Counted from the stretch's first letter, positions 26,130 through 35,060 are shown. The stretch: 64,000 bases of DNA from Myroides sp. JBRI-B21084 (GCF_030545015.1 NZ_CP120653.1:2232001-2296000), one strand, 5' to 3'. Program-made: numbers and translations. Notes: generated from the letters alone by a model not told the origin.

Positions 26130-27173
26130 TTAAACATTTGAAACCTTTAAAGGGTTAGCTGTGCTTTGCAAATACTCGTTTTTATTTTTGTAAATATCTA
26201 AAGCGGTGTACACTGCGTTTTTAAACGATGTAAAATCGGCAATGCCTTTGCCTGCAATGTCATAAGCGGTGCCGTGATCTGGCGATGTACGTATTTTGTT
26301 TAAACCTGCAGTGTAGTTTACACCTGTGCCAAAAGTTAATGTTTTAAAAGGTATTAATCCTTGGTCGTGGTAACAAGCAACTACTGCATTAAAATTTGTG
26401 TGTTGTTCTGATCCAAAAAAAGCATCGGCAGAGTAGGGTCCGTAAACAATAATATTTTCGTCGAACAATTCTTTAACGGTGTTGTTGATAAATGTTTGTT
26501 CTTCGGTACCAATAATGCCGTTATCGCCACTGTGCGGATTTAAACCTAATAATGCAATACGCGGTTTTATTACATTAAAATCTTGTATTAACGATTGGTT
26601 TATGGTGCGAATTTTTTGTTTAATTAATTCAGGTGTTAAATGTTGCGATACGTTTTGTAAAGGCACATGATCTGTTAATAAACCTATTTTAATATCATCG
26701 CTTACCATAAACATTAAAGCGTTGCCTTCTAATTCTTGGTTTAAATAATCGGTGTGGCCTGGGAATTTAAATTCATCAGACTGTATGTTGTATTTGTTAA
26801 TTGGTGCAGTTACTAAAGCATCAATTTCGTTATTTTTTAAGGCTTGGGTTGCTGCCATGAACGATTTTATAGCGTATTGCCCAACTGTATCGTTTAGTGT
26901 GCCAAAGTCTAAATTTACACCTTCTTTCCAAATGTTTAATACGTTAAACTTTCCTTTTTGAATTTGGTCTAACGAATCAATTCCGTGAATATTTGTGTTG
27001 CAGTTAATTATCTTTTTAATAAAAGATAATAATTTGGCATTTCCAAAAACAACTGGTGTGCAAAATTCCATCATGCGTTGGTCTTCAAAAGTTTTTAAAA
27101 TAACTTCAGGGCCAACACCGTTCATATCGCCAATAGAAATACCTAATATAATATTTTCGTCTTTTTTAATCAT
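26130..27173 (-). CDS. pdxA: 4-hydroxythreonine-4-phosphate dehydrogenase
   Basis: NAD-dependent step of de novo pyridoxal phosphate synthesis. 347 residues. Marks: GISIGDMNGVGPEVILKTF at the N-terminus, metal-ligand histidines in GHTDYL (about residue 139) and CYHDQGLIPFKTL (about residue 270), and TSPDHGTAYDIAGKG near the C-terminus. It is divergent from ribE, sharing a 55-bp region with two opposed -7 boxes. It is not clearly co-transcribed with the downstream DUF177 gene, which has its own promoter. Confidence 0.95.
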   Translation of the reverse strand: MIKKDENIILGISIGDMNGVGPEVILKTFEDQRMMEFCTPVVFGNAKLLSFIKKIINCNTNIHGIDSLDQIQKGKFNVLNIWKEGVNLDFGTLNDTVGQYAIKSFMAATQALKNNEIDALVTAPINKYNIQSDEFKFPGHTDYLNQELEGNALMFMVSDDIKIGLLTDHVPLQNVSQHLTPELIKQKIRTINQSLIQDFNVIKPRIALLGLNPHSGDNGIIGTEEQTFINNTVKELFDENIIVYGPYSADAFFGSEQHTNFNAVVACYHDQGLIPFKTLTFGTGVNYTAGLNKIRTSPDHGTAYDIAGKGIADFTSFKNAVYTALDIYKNKNEYLQSTANPLKVSNV

Positions 27174-27192
27174 GCGTTGCGCTAATTATTGC

Positions 27193-27200
27193 TAATTTTG
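27193..27200 (+). promoter_or_regulatory. -7 promoter element for ribE
   Basis: TAATTTTG matches TAnnTTTG fully and lies 28 bp before the ribE ATG. It nearly overlaps the opposed pdxA element. Confidence 0.55.
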
Positions 27201-27203
27201 TTA

Positions 27204-27211
27204 CAAATTTA
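27204..27211 (-). promoter_or_regulatory. -7 promoter element for pdxA
   Basis: The minus strand reads TAAATTTG, a full match, 30 bp before the pdxA ATG. With the ribE element only 3 bp away the two promoters cannot easily fire at the same time. Confidence 0.55.
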
Positions 27212-27228
27212 GTAAAATTATTCTACTT

Positions 27229-27819
27229 ATGTTTACTGGTATTGTTGAAACTCTTGGAGTTATCAAAAAAATAACACACGATAAAACAAATGTTAACCTA
27301 TATATTCAAAGTGTTTTTACACATGAATTAAAAATTGACCAAAGTGTGGCGCATAATGGCGTTTGTTTAACGGTAGTTGCAATTGATGGCGATATTTATA
27401 AAGTAACTGCTATAAAAGAAACCATTGATGTTACTACTATTGGCTTTTGGAACGAAGGTGATGTGGTGAATTTAGAACGTGGAATGCCTATGAATGCGCG
27501 TTTAGACGGACATATTGTACAAGGACATGTTGATGAAACTGCCGAGATTATAAAAATTGAAGAGGTAGGGGGTAGTACTTATTTTAGTTTTATGTACAGT
27601 GATAAAGCGAAACATGTTACTATTGATAAAGGATCAATCACGGTTGATGGTACCAGTTTAACAGTTGTAAATTCGGGTGTTAATACGTTTAGTGTGGCAA
27701 TTATTCCTTATACTTTAGAAAATACGCTTTTTAAAACTTATAATTTAGGTACAAAAGTAAATTTAGAGTTTGATGTAATTGGTAAATATGTTACCAAATT
27801 AATGCAAATAGGTAAATAA
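27229..27819 (+). CDS. ribE: riboflavin synthase, alpha chain
   Basis: Dismutates two 6,7-dimethyl-8-ribityllumazine into riboflavin and a pyrimidine. 196 residues of two similar lumazine-binding barrels: the first begins MFTGIVETLGVIKK, the second begins around residue 97 (DGHIVQGHVDET) with DGTSLTVV. Length is normal. The start ATG is at 27229, with the pattern MFTGIVE at residue 1. No FMN riboswitch fold is visible in the 55-bp leader. It is monocistronic, with a terminator behind it shared with the convergent carbonic anhydrase. Confidence 0.95.
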   Translation: MFTGIVETLGVIKKITHDKTNVNLYIQSVFTHELKIDQSVAHNGVCLTVVAIDGDIYKVTAIKETIDVTTIGFWNEGDVVNLERGMPMNARLDGHIVQGHVDETAEIIKIEEVGGSTYFSFMYSDKAKHVTIDKGSITVDGTSLTVVNSGVNTFSVAIIPYTLENTLFKTYNLGTKVNLEFDVIGKYVTKLMQIGK

Positions 27820-27825
27820 ATGTAT

Positions 27826-27856
27826 AAAAAAATCGGTTTGTAAAACCGATTTTTTT
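27826..27856. terminator. bidirectional terminator, ribE and carbonic anhydrase
   Basis: AAAAAATCGGTTT pairs with AAACCGATTTTTT across a 3-4 base loop, flanked by A and T tracts on both sides. The minus-strand gene stop overlaps its last bases. Confidence 0.85.
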
Positions 27857-28499
27857 ATTTGTACGCAAATACGTTTCCTAAAGTATTGTTGTTTGTAAAG
27901 GTACAGTTTTGGTCTATTAATTCACCTGTACCAATATTAATTACCATACCGTGTACTGCTAATTCTTGACCGTTTTTCCAAGCGTTTTGTACAATTGAAG
28001 TACGGCATAAGTTTGAAACTTGTTCTTGAACGTTTAATTCAACCAAACGGTCGGTTTTAAGTTGTTGATCTTCAATTGCATCAATTTCGTTAGCGTTTAT
28101 GCGGTAAACGTCTTTAATGTGTTGCAGCCAGTTGTCTATGATTCCAAATTGCGAACTACTTAAAGATGCTGCTACACCACCACAACCGTAATGACCTGCT
28201 ACAATAATATGTTTTACTTTTAACACATTAACGGCATAATCTAATACCGAAAGCATGTTCATATCTGAATGTACACATACGTTAGCAATGTTTCTGTGAA
28301 CAAAAACTTCGCCAGGTTTGGTACCTGTAATTTCGTTAGCAGGTACGCGGCTATCAGCGCAGCCTATCCATAAAATTTCGGGATGTTGCCCTTTTGCTAA
28401 TTGTTGAAATCGACCCGATGAATCGTTCTTTACAAAATCGACCCATTCTTTATTGCCCTGAATAATTCTGTTAAAACTTGTACTTAAATCGTTACACAT
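27855..28499 (-). CDS. beta-class carbonic anhydrase
   Basis: Interconverts CO2 and bicarbonate with a zinc ion. 214 residues. Zinc ligands and the catalytic pair are visible: Cys47, Asp49 and Arg51 (CADSR), His103 and Cys106 (AGHYGC). No signal peptide, so cytoplasmic. It is preceded on the same strand by a second, different beta-carbonic anhydrase and a SulP transporter, with a terminator between the two anhydrases. The whole set points to bicarbonate supply, for example to AccC. It is probably active, since all key residues are present. Confidence 0.93.
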   Translation of the reverse strand: MCNDLSTSFNRIIQGNKEWVDFVKNDSSGRFQQLAKGQHPEILWIGCADSRVPANEITGTKPGEVFVHRNIANVCVHSDMNMLSVLDYAVNVLKVKHIIVAGHYGCGGVAASLSSSQFGIIDNWLQHIKDVYRINANEIDAIEDQQLKTDRLVELNVQEQVSNLCRTSIVQNAWKNGQELAVHGMVINIGTGELIDQNCTFTNNNTLGNVFAYK

Positions 28500-28532
28500 G
28501 ATATTTTTTGTTTTAAGCTAATATACATAAAT

Positions 28533-28564
28533 AAAAAAACCAGTGAAAAAAATCACTGGTTTTT
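28533..28564 (-). terminator. terminator after the second carbonic anhydrase
   Basis: AAAACCAGTGA and TCACTGGTTTT form the stem around an A-rich loop, with T-runs on the minus strand. It lies about 20 bp past the stop of the 28585-29220 gene. Confidence 0.8.
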
Positions 28565-28584
28565 ATAGTAAATTATGGACTGTT

Positions 28585-29220
28585 TTATAAAAATGCAACT
28601 AATCCAGTTTCAACATCGTAGTTAGCTCCAACTATTTTTATTTTGCCTTCTTGTTCTAATTTTCTTAATGTAGAACTTTCTTTGCGAATGTTTTCTATGG
28701 TGTTTAATACATTGTGGTGGTTTAGTCGTTCTAAAAGATCGGTGTTGTTTGAAGAACGCTCTTCGCCTTCTTTAATAATGTTTTTAATAATAGGGTCAAA
28801 ATGACCAACTAAGTGGTTTAAGTTGTCCATTCCTAAACTTTCAATGGCTTGCGCGTCTAAACCGCCTTTTAAAGCACCACATTTGGTGTGTCCAAGTACA
28901 ACAACCAGTTTAGAGCCAGCAACGTTACAGCCAAATTCCATAGAACCTAAAATATCTTGGTTAACAAAGTTTCCGGCAATACGTATGCTAAAAATATCGC
29001 CCAAGCCTTGGTCAAAAATCAATTCGGCCGATGTACGGCTATCAATACAGCTTAAAATTACAGCAAAAGGCCATTGTCCTGCGCGGGTATCGTTTACTTG
29101 TGCTAATAAATCGCGGTTAGCTTTTAGATTTTTTACAAAACGAAAGTTGCCTTCTTTTAAAATTTCTAGTGCTTTTTCGGGTGATATTGTTGCTTGTGTT
29201 TCTGAAGTATGTGCTTTCAT
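28585..29220 (-). CDS. beta-class carbonic anhydrase, second type
   Basis: 211 residues. Ligands: Cys58, Asp60, Arg62 (CIDSR), His111 and Cys114 (GHTKC). The sequence differs widely from the neighbour at 27855, so the pair is not a recent duplicate. The longer head (FRFVKNLKANRDLLAQ, and GQWPFAVILS) fits the clade often found next to SulP genes. It lies 26 bp downstream of the SulP gene and is very likely in an operon with it, which suggests that SulP brings in bicarbonate and this enzyme handles it. Confidence 0.93.
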   Translation of the reverse strand: MKAHTSETQATISPEKALEILKEGNFRFVKNLKANRDLLAQVNDTRAGQWPFAVILSCIDSRTSAELIFDQGLGDIFSIRIAGNFVNQDILGSMEFGCNVAGSKLVVVLGHTKCGALKGGLDAQAIESLGMDNLNHLVGHFDPIIKNIIKEGEERSSNNTDLLERLNHHNVLNTIENIRKESSTLRKLEQEGKIKIVGANYDVETGLVAFL

Positions 29221-29246
29221 TTTTTATTTATTAAGATTAGATTACT

Positions 29247-30836
29247 TTACATTGCTCTGCGGTGGTTAATTACGATATGTGACTCTTGATCTATTTCGTA
29301 ATCACGGTAGGTAGTTTTAAAACCAATTAATTCAACTTGTATGTTTTCTTCTTTTGCGCGTACATTGGCAAAATCCTGAATCATTTCTAAAACATCGGTA
29401 GTGATATACGATGTTGCTCGTGCATCAATAATTAATTTTGAATTTGATTGAATGTTTTTTAAGGTTTTTTTTATGGCAGCCTTGTTTAAAAACGAAACTT
29501 CTTCAGCTAGTTTTATGGTTATTTCGTCTGCATCATTTAGTTTTTCACGGTTTAAATAATAGGCACGTTTCATATTACCTTGTAAAATGTAAATTACCGA
29601 AATAGCCAAACCTATACCAACTCCTTTTAATAAATCGGTAAAAACTACGGCTAAAACAGTTGCTACAAATGGGATGAATTGATACTTGCTATTGTGCCAA
29701 AAATGTTTAAAAGTTGCAGGTTTTGCTAGTTTATATCCTACTAAAAGTAAAACGGCTGCTAAAGTAGCTAACGGAATTAAGTTTAAAATAAACGGAATAG
29801 TTAATACACAAACTAAAAGCAGTACGCCATGTATAATTGCCGAAGTTTTTGATGTTGCGCCTGCGTTCGCGTTTGCAGAACTGCGAACAACAACCGATGT
29901 CATAGGTAAACCGCCTATTAATGAGCTAACTAAGTTGCCAATGCCTTGTGCTTTAAGTTCTAAATTGGTATCGGTAATGCGGCGTTTTTTGTCTAATCGG
30001 TCTGATGCTTCTATACATAATAAAGTTTCAATTGAAGCTACTACAGCAATAGTGGCTCCAACAATCCAAACCTTCGGATTTAAAAAGCCATTGAAATTTG
30101 GTAATGTAACAAGGTTTTTAAATTCGGCAAAGCTTTGTGGTACAGGTAGTGTTACCAAATGTTCGGCAGTAATAGCTAAGTTACTATTGGTAATTATAAA
30201 AAGTTGATTTAGTAATATACCAACTACCACTGCAACTAAAGCACCAGGTAGCATTTTAATTCTTTTTAAGAAATCTACTTTATCCCAAGTTAATAAAATA
30301 GTAAGTGATACCAAGGTTACAACAATTGCGCCTGGGTGAATAGCATTAAACAATTCGGTGAAATATGCGGGGTTAAAACCGTTTTTAAATAGCGTTAAAT
30401 TACCTTCGTAATCTTTATCAAAACCTAAAGCATGCGGAATTTGTTTTAAAACAATAATAATTCCAATACCTGCTAACATACCTTCTATTACATTGTTTGG
30501 AAAGTAATTAGATATGCTGCCTGCGCGAATAAAACCTAAAATTAATTGTAAAATTCCTGCAATAAAACCAGCGCATAAAAATAGGTCAAATGCATTTAAA
30601 TCGGTAATTGCAGTAAGTACAATAGCCGATAAACCAGCTGCAGGACCAGAAACTGATATGTTTGAATTGCTAATAGATCCAATTACAATTCCACCAATAA
30701 TTCCACCAATAATTCCTGATAAGGGTGGTGCGCCTGAAGCTAATGCAATTCCTAAACATAAGGGTAACGCAACCAAAAATACAACCAATCCGGGCGCAAA
30801 ATTTTCAGACAACTCTGTCTTTATATTTTTTTTCAT
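29247..30836 (-). CDS. SulP-family anion transporter with STAS domain
   Basis: Inner-membrane anion transporter of the SLC26/SulP family. From MKKNIKTELSENFAPGLV (ATG 30834-30836; an upstream ATG would add 12 residues) there are about 12 helices, then a C-terminal cytoplasmic STAS domain (about the last 90 residues, with KLIIDARATSYITTDVLEM). The N-terminus VVFLVALPLCLGIALASGAPP is typical. Sulfate and bicarbonate are both known substrates in the family; coupling with a carbonic anhydrase gene 26 bp downstream favours bicarbonate, as in BicA-like systems (inference). Confidence 0.9.
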   Translation of the reverse strand: MKKNIKTELSENFAPGLVVFLVALPLCLGIALASGAPPLSGIIGGIIGGIVIGSISNSNISVSGPAAGLSAIVLTAITDLNAFDLFLCAGFIAGILQLILGFIRAGSISNYFPNNVIEGMLAGIGIIIVLKQIPHALGFDKDYEGNLTLFKNGFNPAYFTELFNAIHPGAIVVTLVSLTILLTWDKVDFLKRIKMLPGALVAVVVGILLNQLFIITNSNLAITAEHLVTLPVPQSFAEFKNLVTLPNFNGFLNPKVWIVGATIAVVASIETLLCIEASDRLDKKRRITDTNLELKAQGIGNLVSSLIGGLPMTSVVVRSSANANAGATSKTSAIIHGVLLLVCVLTIPFILNLIPLATLAAVLLLVGYKLAKPATFKHFWHNSKYQFIPFVATVLAVVFTDLLKGVGIGLAISVIYILQGNMKRAYYLNREKLNDADEITIKLAEEVSFLNKAAIKKTLKNIQSNSKLIIDARATSYITTDVLEMIQDFANVRAKEENIQVELIGFKTTYRDYEIDQESHIVINHRRAM

Positions 30837-30901
30837 AAATTCTATAATTTTTAAACATGTAAATTCTTGCATTTGTAGTAAAATGCATAAGTAGTTTGTA
30901 A

Positions 30902-31234
30902 TTATAGTTTATGTTCGGGTGGTGGTAAGGGTATTTTAAAAGCCAATGCGTTTTTAAAACGTTGGTCTAAAGTGCAATAATGCAGATTAAAATTTTGAGT
31001 GTTTTTGTGAATGCTTTTGTAGTTAAAAACAAAATGGTAATGAAAATCTTTTTCTTCTTCTTCGTTTACGTTATTGTTTGTTTTGGTTTTTGTTTTGCTG
31101 TTGCATTCTTCTTCATTAATTATTGACGTAGATGTGTCTGTATCGTAATTTAAAGCAAACGATATAGTAGGCGTAAATAAAAACAACGCAAAAAGAAAAA
31201 GGGTTATTATGTTAAAAAACTTAAACGCTTTCAT
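30902..31234 (-). CDS. small secreted or membrane protein, unknown
   Basis: 110 residues: hydrophobic segment at residues 7-27 with a Sec-type cut near FALNYD, then an acidic, asparagine-rich middle (EEECNSKTKTKTNNN, with EEEEKDFHYHF), and a C-terminus FNLHYCTLDQRF and IPLPPPEHKL. The Cys/His-rich look and triple proline end are reminiscent of small extracytoplasmic proteins near metal or anion transport genes, but no family is recognised. It lies 65 bp upstream of the SulP gene on the same strand, so it may belong to that operon. Confidence 0.62.
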   Translation of the reverse strand: MKAFKFFNIITLFLFALFLFTPTISFALNYDTDTSTSIINEEECNSKTKTKTNNNVNEEEEKDFHYHFVFNYKSIHKNTQNFNLHYCTLDQRFKNALAFKIPLPPPEHKL

Positions 31235-31312
31235 ACGCTGGCAAATTTAGCCGAAAACTTTTAATTATTTGATGTGATTTTATGTAAATTAAAGTTAAGA
31301 TTTGCTTATAAA

Positions 31313-31345
31313 ACAAAAAAAACATCCCTTAGTTGGGATGTTTTT
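31313..31345 (-). terminator. terminator of the tRNA-Gln pair
   Basis: AAAAACATCCC pairs with GGGATGTTTTT across a 6-base loop; a T run follows on the minus strand. It begins just past the second tRNA. Confidence 0.8.
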
Positions 31346-31346
31346 G

Positions 31347-31417
31347 TTGGTCTACTAGGACTCGAACCTAGAACGACTGAACCAAAATCAGCTGTGTTAC
31401 CATTACACCATAGACCA
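31347..31417 (-). tRNA. tRNA-Gln (UUG), downstream copy
   Basis: The minus strand begins TGGTCTATGGTGTAATGG and ends TAGACCA plus discriminator A. The acceptor stem TGGTCTA/TAGACCA is 7 bp. The anticodon loop TTTTGGT within GCTGA/TCAGT gives anticodon TTG. The T arm contains GGTTCGAGTCC. CCA is not encoded. It is identical in sequence to the copy at 31448-31518, 30 bp away, and both likely come from one transcript. Confidence 0.95.
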
Positions 31418-31447
31418 ATGGTATTTTTATTTAAAAAGTTTTATTAG

Positions 31448-31518
31448 TTGGTCTACTAGGACTCGAACCTAGAACGACTGAACCAAAATCAGCTGTGTTA
31501 CCATTACACCATAGACCA
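31448..31518 (-). tRNA. tRNA-Gln (UUG), upstream copy
   Basis: Same 70 bases as the other copy plus discriminator A; anticodon TTG. It is first in the transcript from the promoter at 31566-31595. Two identical glutamine tRNAs in tandem point to a recent duplication or gene conversion. Confidence 0.95.
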
Positions 31519-31565
31519 ATAAAACTTGCAATTGTAAAACCTTGTTTGGTTAATTATTGCGAGTG

Positions 31566-31595
31566 CAAATGTAGTACAAAAAAAGAAAAGTGCAA
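31566..31595 (-). promoter_or_regulatory. promoter of the tRNA-Gln operon
   Basis: On the minus strand TTG, 19-bp spacer, then TACATTTG, a full -7 match. It lies 48 bp upstream of the first tRNA, leaving a short leader to be trimmed. Confidence 0.6.
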
Positions 31596-31698
31596 CAAAA
31601 ACGTAGAATTTTTTTAAAAAAAAAATAAAAAAGTCTATCAATAAAAAAAAAACGTTTTCTTTGTAGTTCTTACTAAAAAAGTACAAAATAAAGCTATT

Positions 31699-34600
31699 AT
31701 GTTGACTATCAATTTTAAAAAGTGGAATGCCATAACAGGATGGGTTGCATTTTTAATTGCACTTACAGTTTATACTTTAACATTAGAACCTACCGTTAGT
31801 TTTTGGGATGCAGGGGAATACATTGCAACTTCTGCTAAGCTTGAAGTTGGTCACCCACCAGGTGCACCTTTATTTCAAATGTTAGGTGCTGTTGCCGCAA
31901 TGTTTGCAACTTCGCCAGATAAAATTGCAGCAATGGTTAACTGGGTTTCGGCGCTGTCTAGTGCATTTGCCGTATTGTTTATGTTTTGGTCTGCTACTAA
32001 TATTTTGCTTAAAGTAGTTTCAATTGGTACCGAAAAGCTTACAAATAATACTGTAATTGCAGTTTTAGGTAGCTGTTTAATAGGTGCGCTAACCTTTACT
32101 TTTTCTGATACGTTTTGGTTTAGTGCTGTAGAAACCGAAGTGTATGCAATGGCTACATTTATGCTATCGTTATTATTGTGGTTAGGTTTACGTTGGATTG
32201 ATGCTTATGATGAACCACGTGGTAATAAATGGTTGTTATTAATTGCTTTAGTAGTAGGTATGTCGTTCGGTGTACATTTTATGGCATTGTTAGCAATTCC
32301 TTCAATCGGTTATTTGTATTTCTTTAAAAAATATCCAAAAGTTACCATTAAAAACTTTATTATTGCGAATATAGTTGTAGTTGCGGTTTTGTTGGTTGTT
32401 TTTGGATTTTTACTTCCATATACTATGATTTTCTTCGGAAAATCGGAAATATTCTTTGTGAATTCAATTGGTTTACCGTTTAATTCGGGTACTATTATTG
32501 CTTTTGCTGTTGTTGTTTCTTTATTTGTTTTTGGGTTGAAAATCACTCGCGAAAAACAAAAACATTTTGCTAATACAGTCATACTTTCGGTATTGTTTAT
32601 CTTTATAGGATTTTCTTGTTGGTTAATGTTGCCAATTCGTTCTAATACTCAAATTCCAATCAACGAAAACAAACCATCAGATGCTGCTGAACTTTTAGAC
32701 TATTACAATCGTAAGCAATATGGAGAACGTTCGTTGTTTTATGATACTTATTTTACCATAAAATATGGTGCCGATTTAGATGAAAATAAACCTTATAAAG
32801 ACGGTAAAATAAATTACGAACGTGACGAAGCTACTGGAAAATACATTGTAGTAAGCGATAATAAAGATACCGATCCTAATTATGCAAGTCGTTTTAAAGG
32901 TTTTTTACCGCGCCTTTGGGAACCCGATATGGCTGTAAACTACATGGCGTTTACAAAACCAGTGACCTTTACATTAAAACCCGAATACGCATCAGAGCCT
33001 GAATTGGTTGAAATGGCTTCGCAATTAAATGCACAAGCACAATCAAACCGCATCAGCATGCGCGAATACGATTATTATTTAAAACAAATGGGTGAATATA
33101 TTACGGTAGAAAAACCAAGTTTTACCGATAATATAGGTTTTATGTTTAATTATCAGTTTGGTTACATGTACACACGTTATTTAATGTGGAATTTTGCCGG
33201 ACGCCAAAACGATATTCAAGGGAATAACGACCGTATGAACGGTAACTGGATTTCGGGCATCAAGTTTTTAGACGAAATTCGTTTAGGTTCACAAGAAAAC
33301 TTAACTTCTGATATGCTTCAAAACAAAGGTAGAAACGTATATTATATGTTGCCTTTTATTTTAGGTTTATTAGGGTTTATTTTTCATTACCGTAAAGACC
33401 CTAAAACGTTTTATGTGCTGTTAGCGTTGTTTTTATTTACAAGTTTTGCTTTAAAAATATTCTTGAATGAACGCCCTTTTGAACCTCGTGAACGCGACTA
33501 TGCAGTTGTAGGCTCATTCATGGTTTTTGCTATTTGGGTTGGTTATGGTGTTTATGCGATATATGAATTTTTATCGAGCAAAGTAAATGCAAAAGTAGCC
33601 TTACCTTTGGTTTTAGGAGTTACCTTTTTAGCATCACCGGTATTAATGGCAAAGGAAAATTGGGACGACCACGACCGTTCTGAAAAATATACTGCTTTGG
33701 CTTTAGGTCGAGCATATTTAGATTCGTTAGAACCAAATGCCATTATTTTTACAATTGGCGATAACGATACCTTCCCACTTTGGTATTTGCAAGAAGTTGA
33801 AGGTTACCGTACCGATGTGCGCGTGGTATGTACCACTTTATTACAAGCAGAATGGTATATTGATCAAATGAAAGTGCGTTCATACAATTCCGATCCATTA
33901 AAAATTCGTTTTAAACACAAACAATACGCAGGTGAAAACTTATATTATGCGGCAATCACTCCTACTGTTGATGAACGTTTTGATGTAAATACTGTTTTAA
34001 AATTCATTGCATCGGATGATGAAAGAGGCAAAATGGAAACCGAAAGTGGTAAATTCATTACTCGTATCCCAACCAATAAGTTAAGCTTGCCAGTTAACAA
34101 AGAAAAAGTGTTGAAAAACGGTATTGTATCGCAAAAATTTGCAAACGATATTGTAACTGAAATACCAATTGATATCAATTCTAACGCATTATACCGTATG
34201 CGTATTATTATGTATGATATTATTGCAAACAACAATTGGGACAGACCGGTTTATTTTACTGGAGGATCAATAACTGATGAAGACTTCTTGTGGATGAAAG
34301 ATTACCTGCAATTAAACGGTTTGGTATATCAATTAGTGCCTGTAAAGGCAAAACGTATGTATACTGATCATCCGTTGTATATAGGATCAATTGATACCGA
34401 TAAAATGTACAATACCGTTACCAAATGGTATTGGGGTAATTTTGGAAGTACCGCAATTTATCACGATCCTGAAACACGCAAAAACGCAATGAATTTTAGA
34501 ATTAATTTAACGCGTTTAGCTGAACAATTAATTGAAGAAGGTAAAATGGATAAAGCCAAAACTATAGTTGATTTGGCTATGAAAAATTTCCCAATTGAAC

Positions 34601-35016
34601 AATACATTCCTAACGATGCAAACGGAAGTTATTTTACAGTAGAACCATTTGCAGAATTGTATTATTTGCTTGGCGAAAAACAAAAGGCAGCTGCAATAGC
34701 TACAAAATTGTTTACAAAAGCAGAAGAAAGTTTAAAATTTTATAAGGCGATGCGCTTAAATGAGCAAAGAGAATTTGCTTCGGATATTATTTTTGCTTTT
34801 GAAACCGCTTATCGCATAATTGATAATTGCAAAATGCATAAGGATACCAAAACCGCTAACGCATTAACAAGCCGTATTGCACCTTTTGAAAAACACTTTG
34901 CTAATTATTTACAAGCCTACAAACAACAAAAAGAAGAAGAGGCCGAAATGATGAAAAAGGAAGCTGAAATGATGCAAGATTCTACTAAACAAACGGTAGA
35001 TTCTGTTAAACAATAA
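31699..35016 (+). CDS. DUF2723 multi-pass membrane protein
   Basis: 1105 residues. The N-terminal half has about a dozen hydrophobic segments beginning WVAFLIALTVYTLTLEP and the DUF2723 pattern SFWDAGEYIATSAKLEVGHPPGAP split across a strongly conserved Asp-Glu loop (FWDAGEY at about residues 35-41). This loop resembles the catalytic loop of PMT/GT-C glycosyltransferases, so a lipid-linked sugar transferase is likely but the substrate is unknown. The long C-terminal part is soluble, ending in a K/E-rich helix (KKEAEMMQDSTKQ). It is monocistronic or leads to thiL (44 bp behind). Confidence 0.88.
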   Translation: MLTINFKKWNAITGWVAFLIALTVYTLTLEPTVSFWDAGEYIATSAKLEVGHPPGAPLFQMLGAVAAMFATSPDKIAAMVNWVSALSSAFAVLFMFWSATNILLKVVSIGTEKLTNNTVIAVLGSCLIGALTFTFSDTFWFSAVETEVYAMATFMLSLLLWLGLRWIDAYDEPRGNKWLLLIALVVGMSFGVHFMALLAIPSIGYLYFFKKYPKVTIKNFIIANIVVVAVLLVVFGFLLPYTMIFFGKSEIFFVNSIGLPFNSGTIIAFAVVVSLFVFGLKITREKQKHFANTVILSVLFIFIGFSCWLMLPIRSNTQIPINENKPSDAAELLDYYNRKQYGERSLFYDTYFTIKYGADLDENKPYKDGKINYERDEATGKYIVVSDNKDTDPNYASRFKGFLPRLWEPDMAVNYMAFTKPVTFTLKPEYASEPELVEMASQLNAQAQSNRISMREYDYYLKQMGEYITVEKPSFTDNIGFMFNYQFGYMYTRYLMWNFAGRQNDIQGNNDRMNGNWISGIKFLDEIRLGSQENLTSDMLQNKGRNVYYMLPFILGLLGFIFHYRKDPKTFYVLLALFLFTSFALKIFLNERPFEPRERDYAVVGSFMVFAIWVGYGVYAIYEFLSSKVNAKVALPLVLGVTFLASPVLMAKENWDDHDRSEKYTALALGRAYLDSLEPNAIIFTIGDNDTFPLWYLQEVEGYRTDVRVVCTTLLQAEWYIDQMKVRSYNSDPLKIRFKHKQYAGENLYYAAITPTVDERFDVNTVLKFIASDDERGKMETESGKFITRIPTNKLSLPVNKEKVLKNGIVSQKFANDIVTEIPIDINSNALYRMRIIMYDIIANNNWDRPVYFTGGSITDEDFLWMKDYLQLNGLVYQLVPVKAKRMYTDHPLYIGSIDTDKMYNTVTKWYWGNFGSTAIYHDPETRKNAMNFRINLTRLAEQLIEEGKMDKAKTIVDLAMKNFPIEQYIPNDANGSYFTVEPFAELYYLLGEKQKAAAIATKLFTKAEESLKFYKAMRLNEQREFASDIIFAFETAYRIIDNCKMHKDTKTANALTSRIAPFEKHFANYLQAYKQQKEEEAEMMKKEAEMMQDSTKQTVDSVKQ

Positions 35017-35022
35017 ATTTTG

Positions 35023-35044
35023 AAGACGGATTAAACCCCGTCTT
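35023..35044 (+). terminator. weak hairpin between the DUF2723 gene and thiL
   Basis: AAGACGG pairs with CCGTCTT around an 8-base loop, with only a short T-rich tail. It may attenuate transcription between the two genes rather than end it. Confidence 0.4.
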
Positions 35045-35060
35045 TACTTATTTTAGAAAT

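Noticed and set aside
27174..27228. FMN riboswitch before ribE
   Set aside because: The leader is too short and lacks the conserved RFN folds.
29686..30207. 173-codon plus-strand frame opposite the SulP gene
   Set aside because: It is fully within the SulP coding sequence on the other strand, without signal, domain or promoter.
34990..35060. TPP riboswitch before thiL
   Set aside because: Only a simple 7-bp hairpin is present; no TPP aptamer motif was found.
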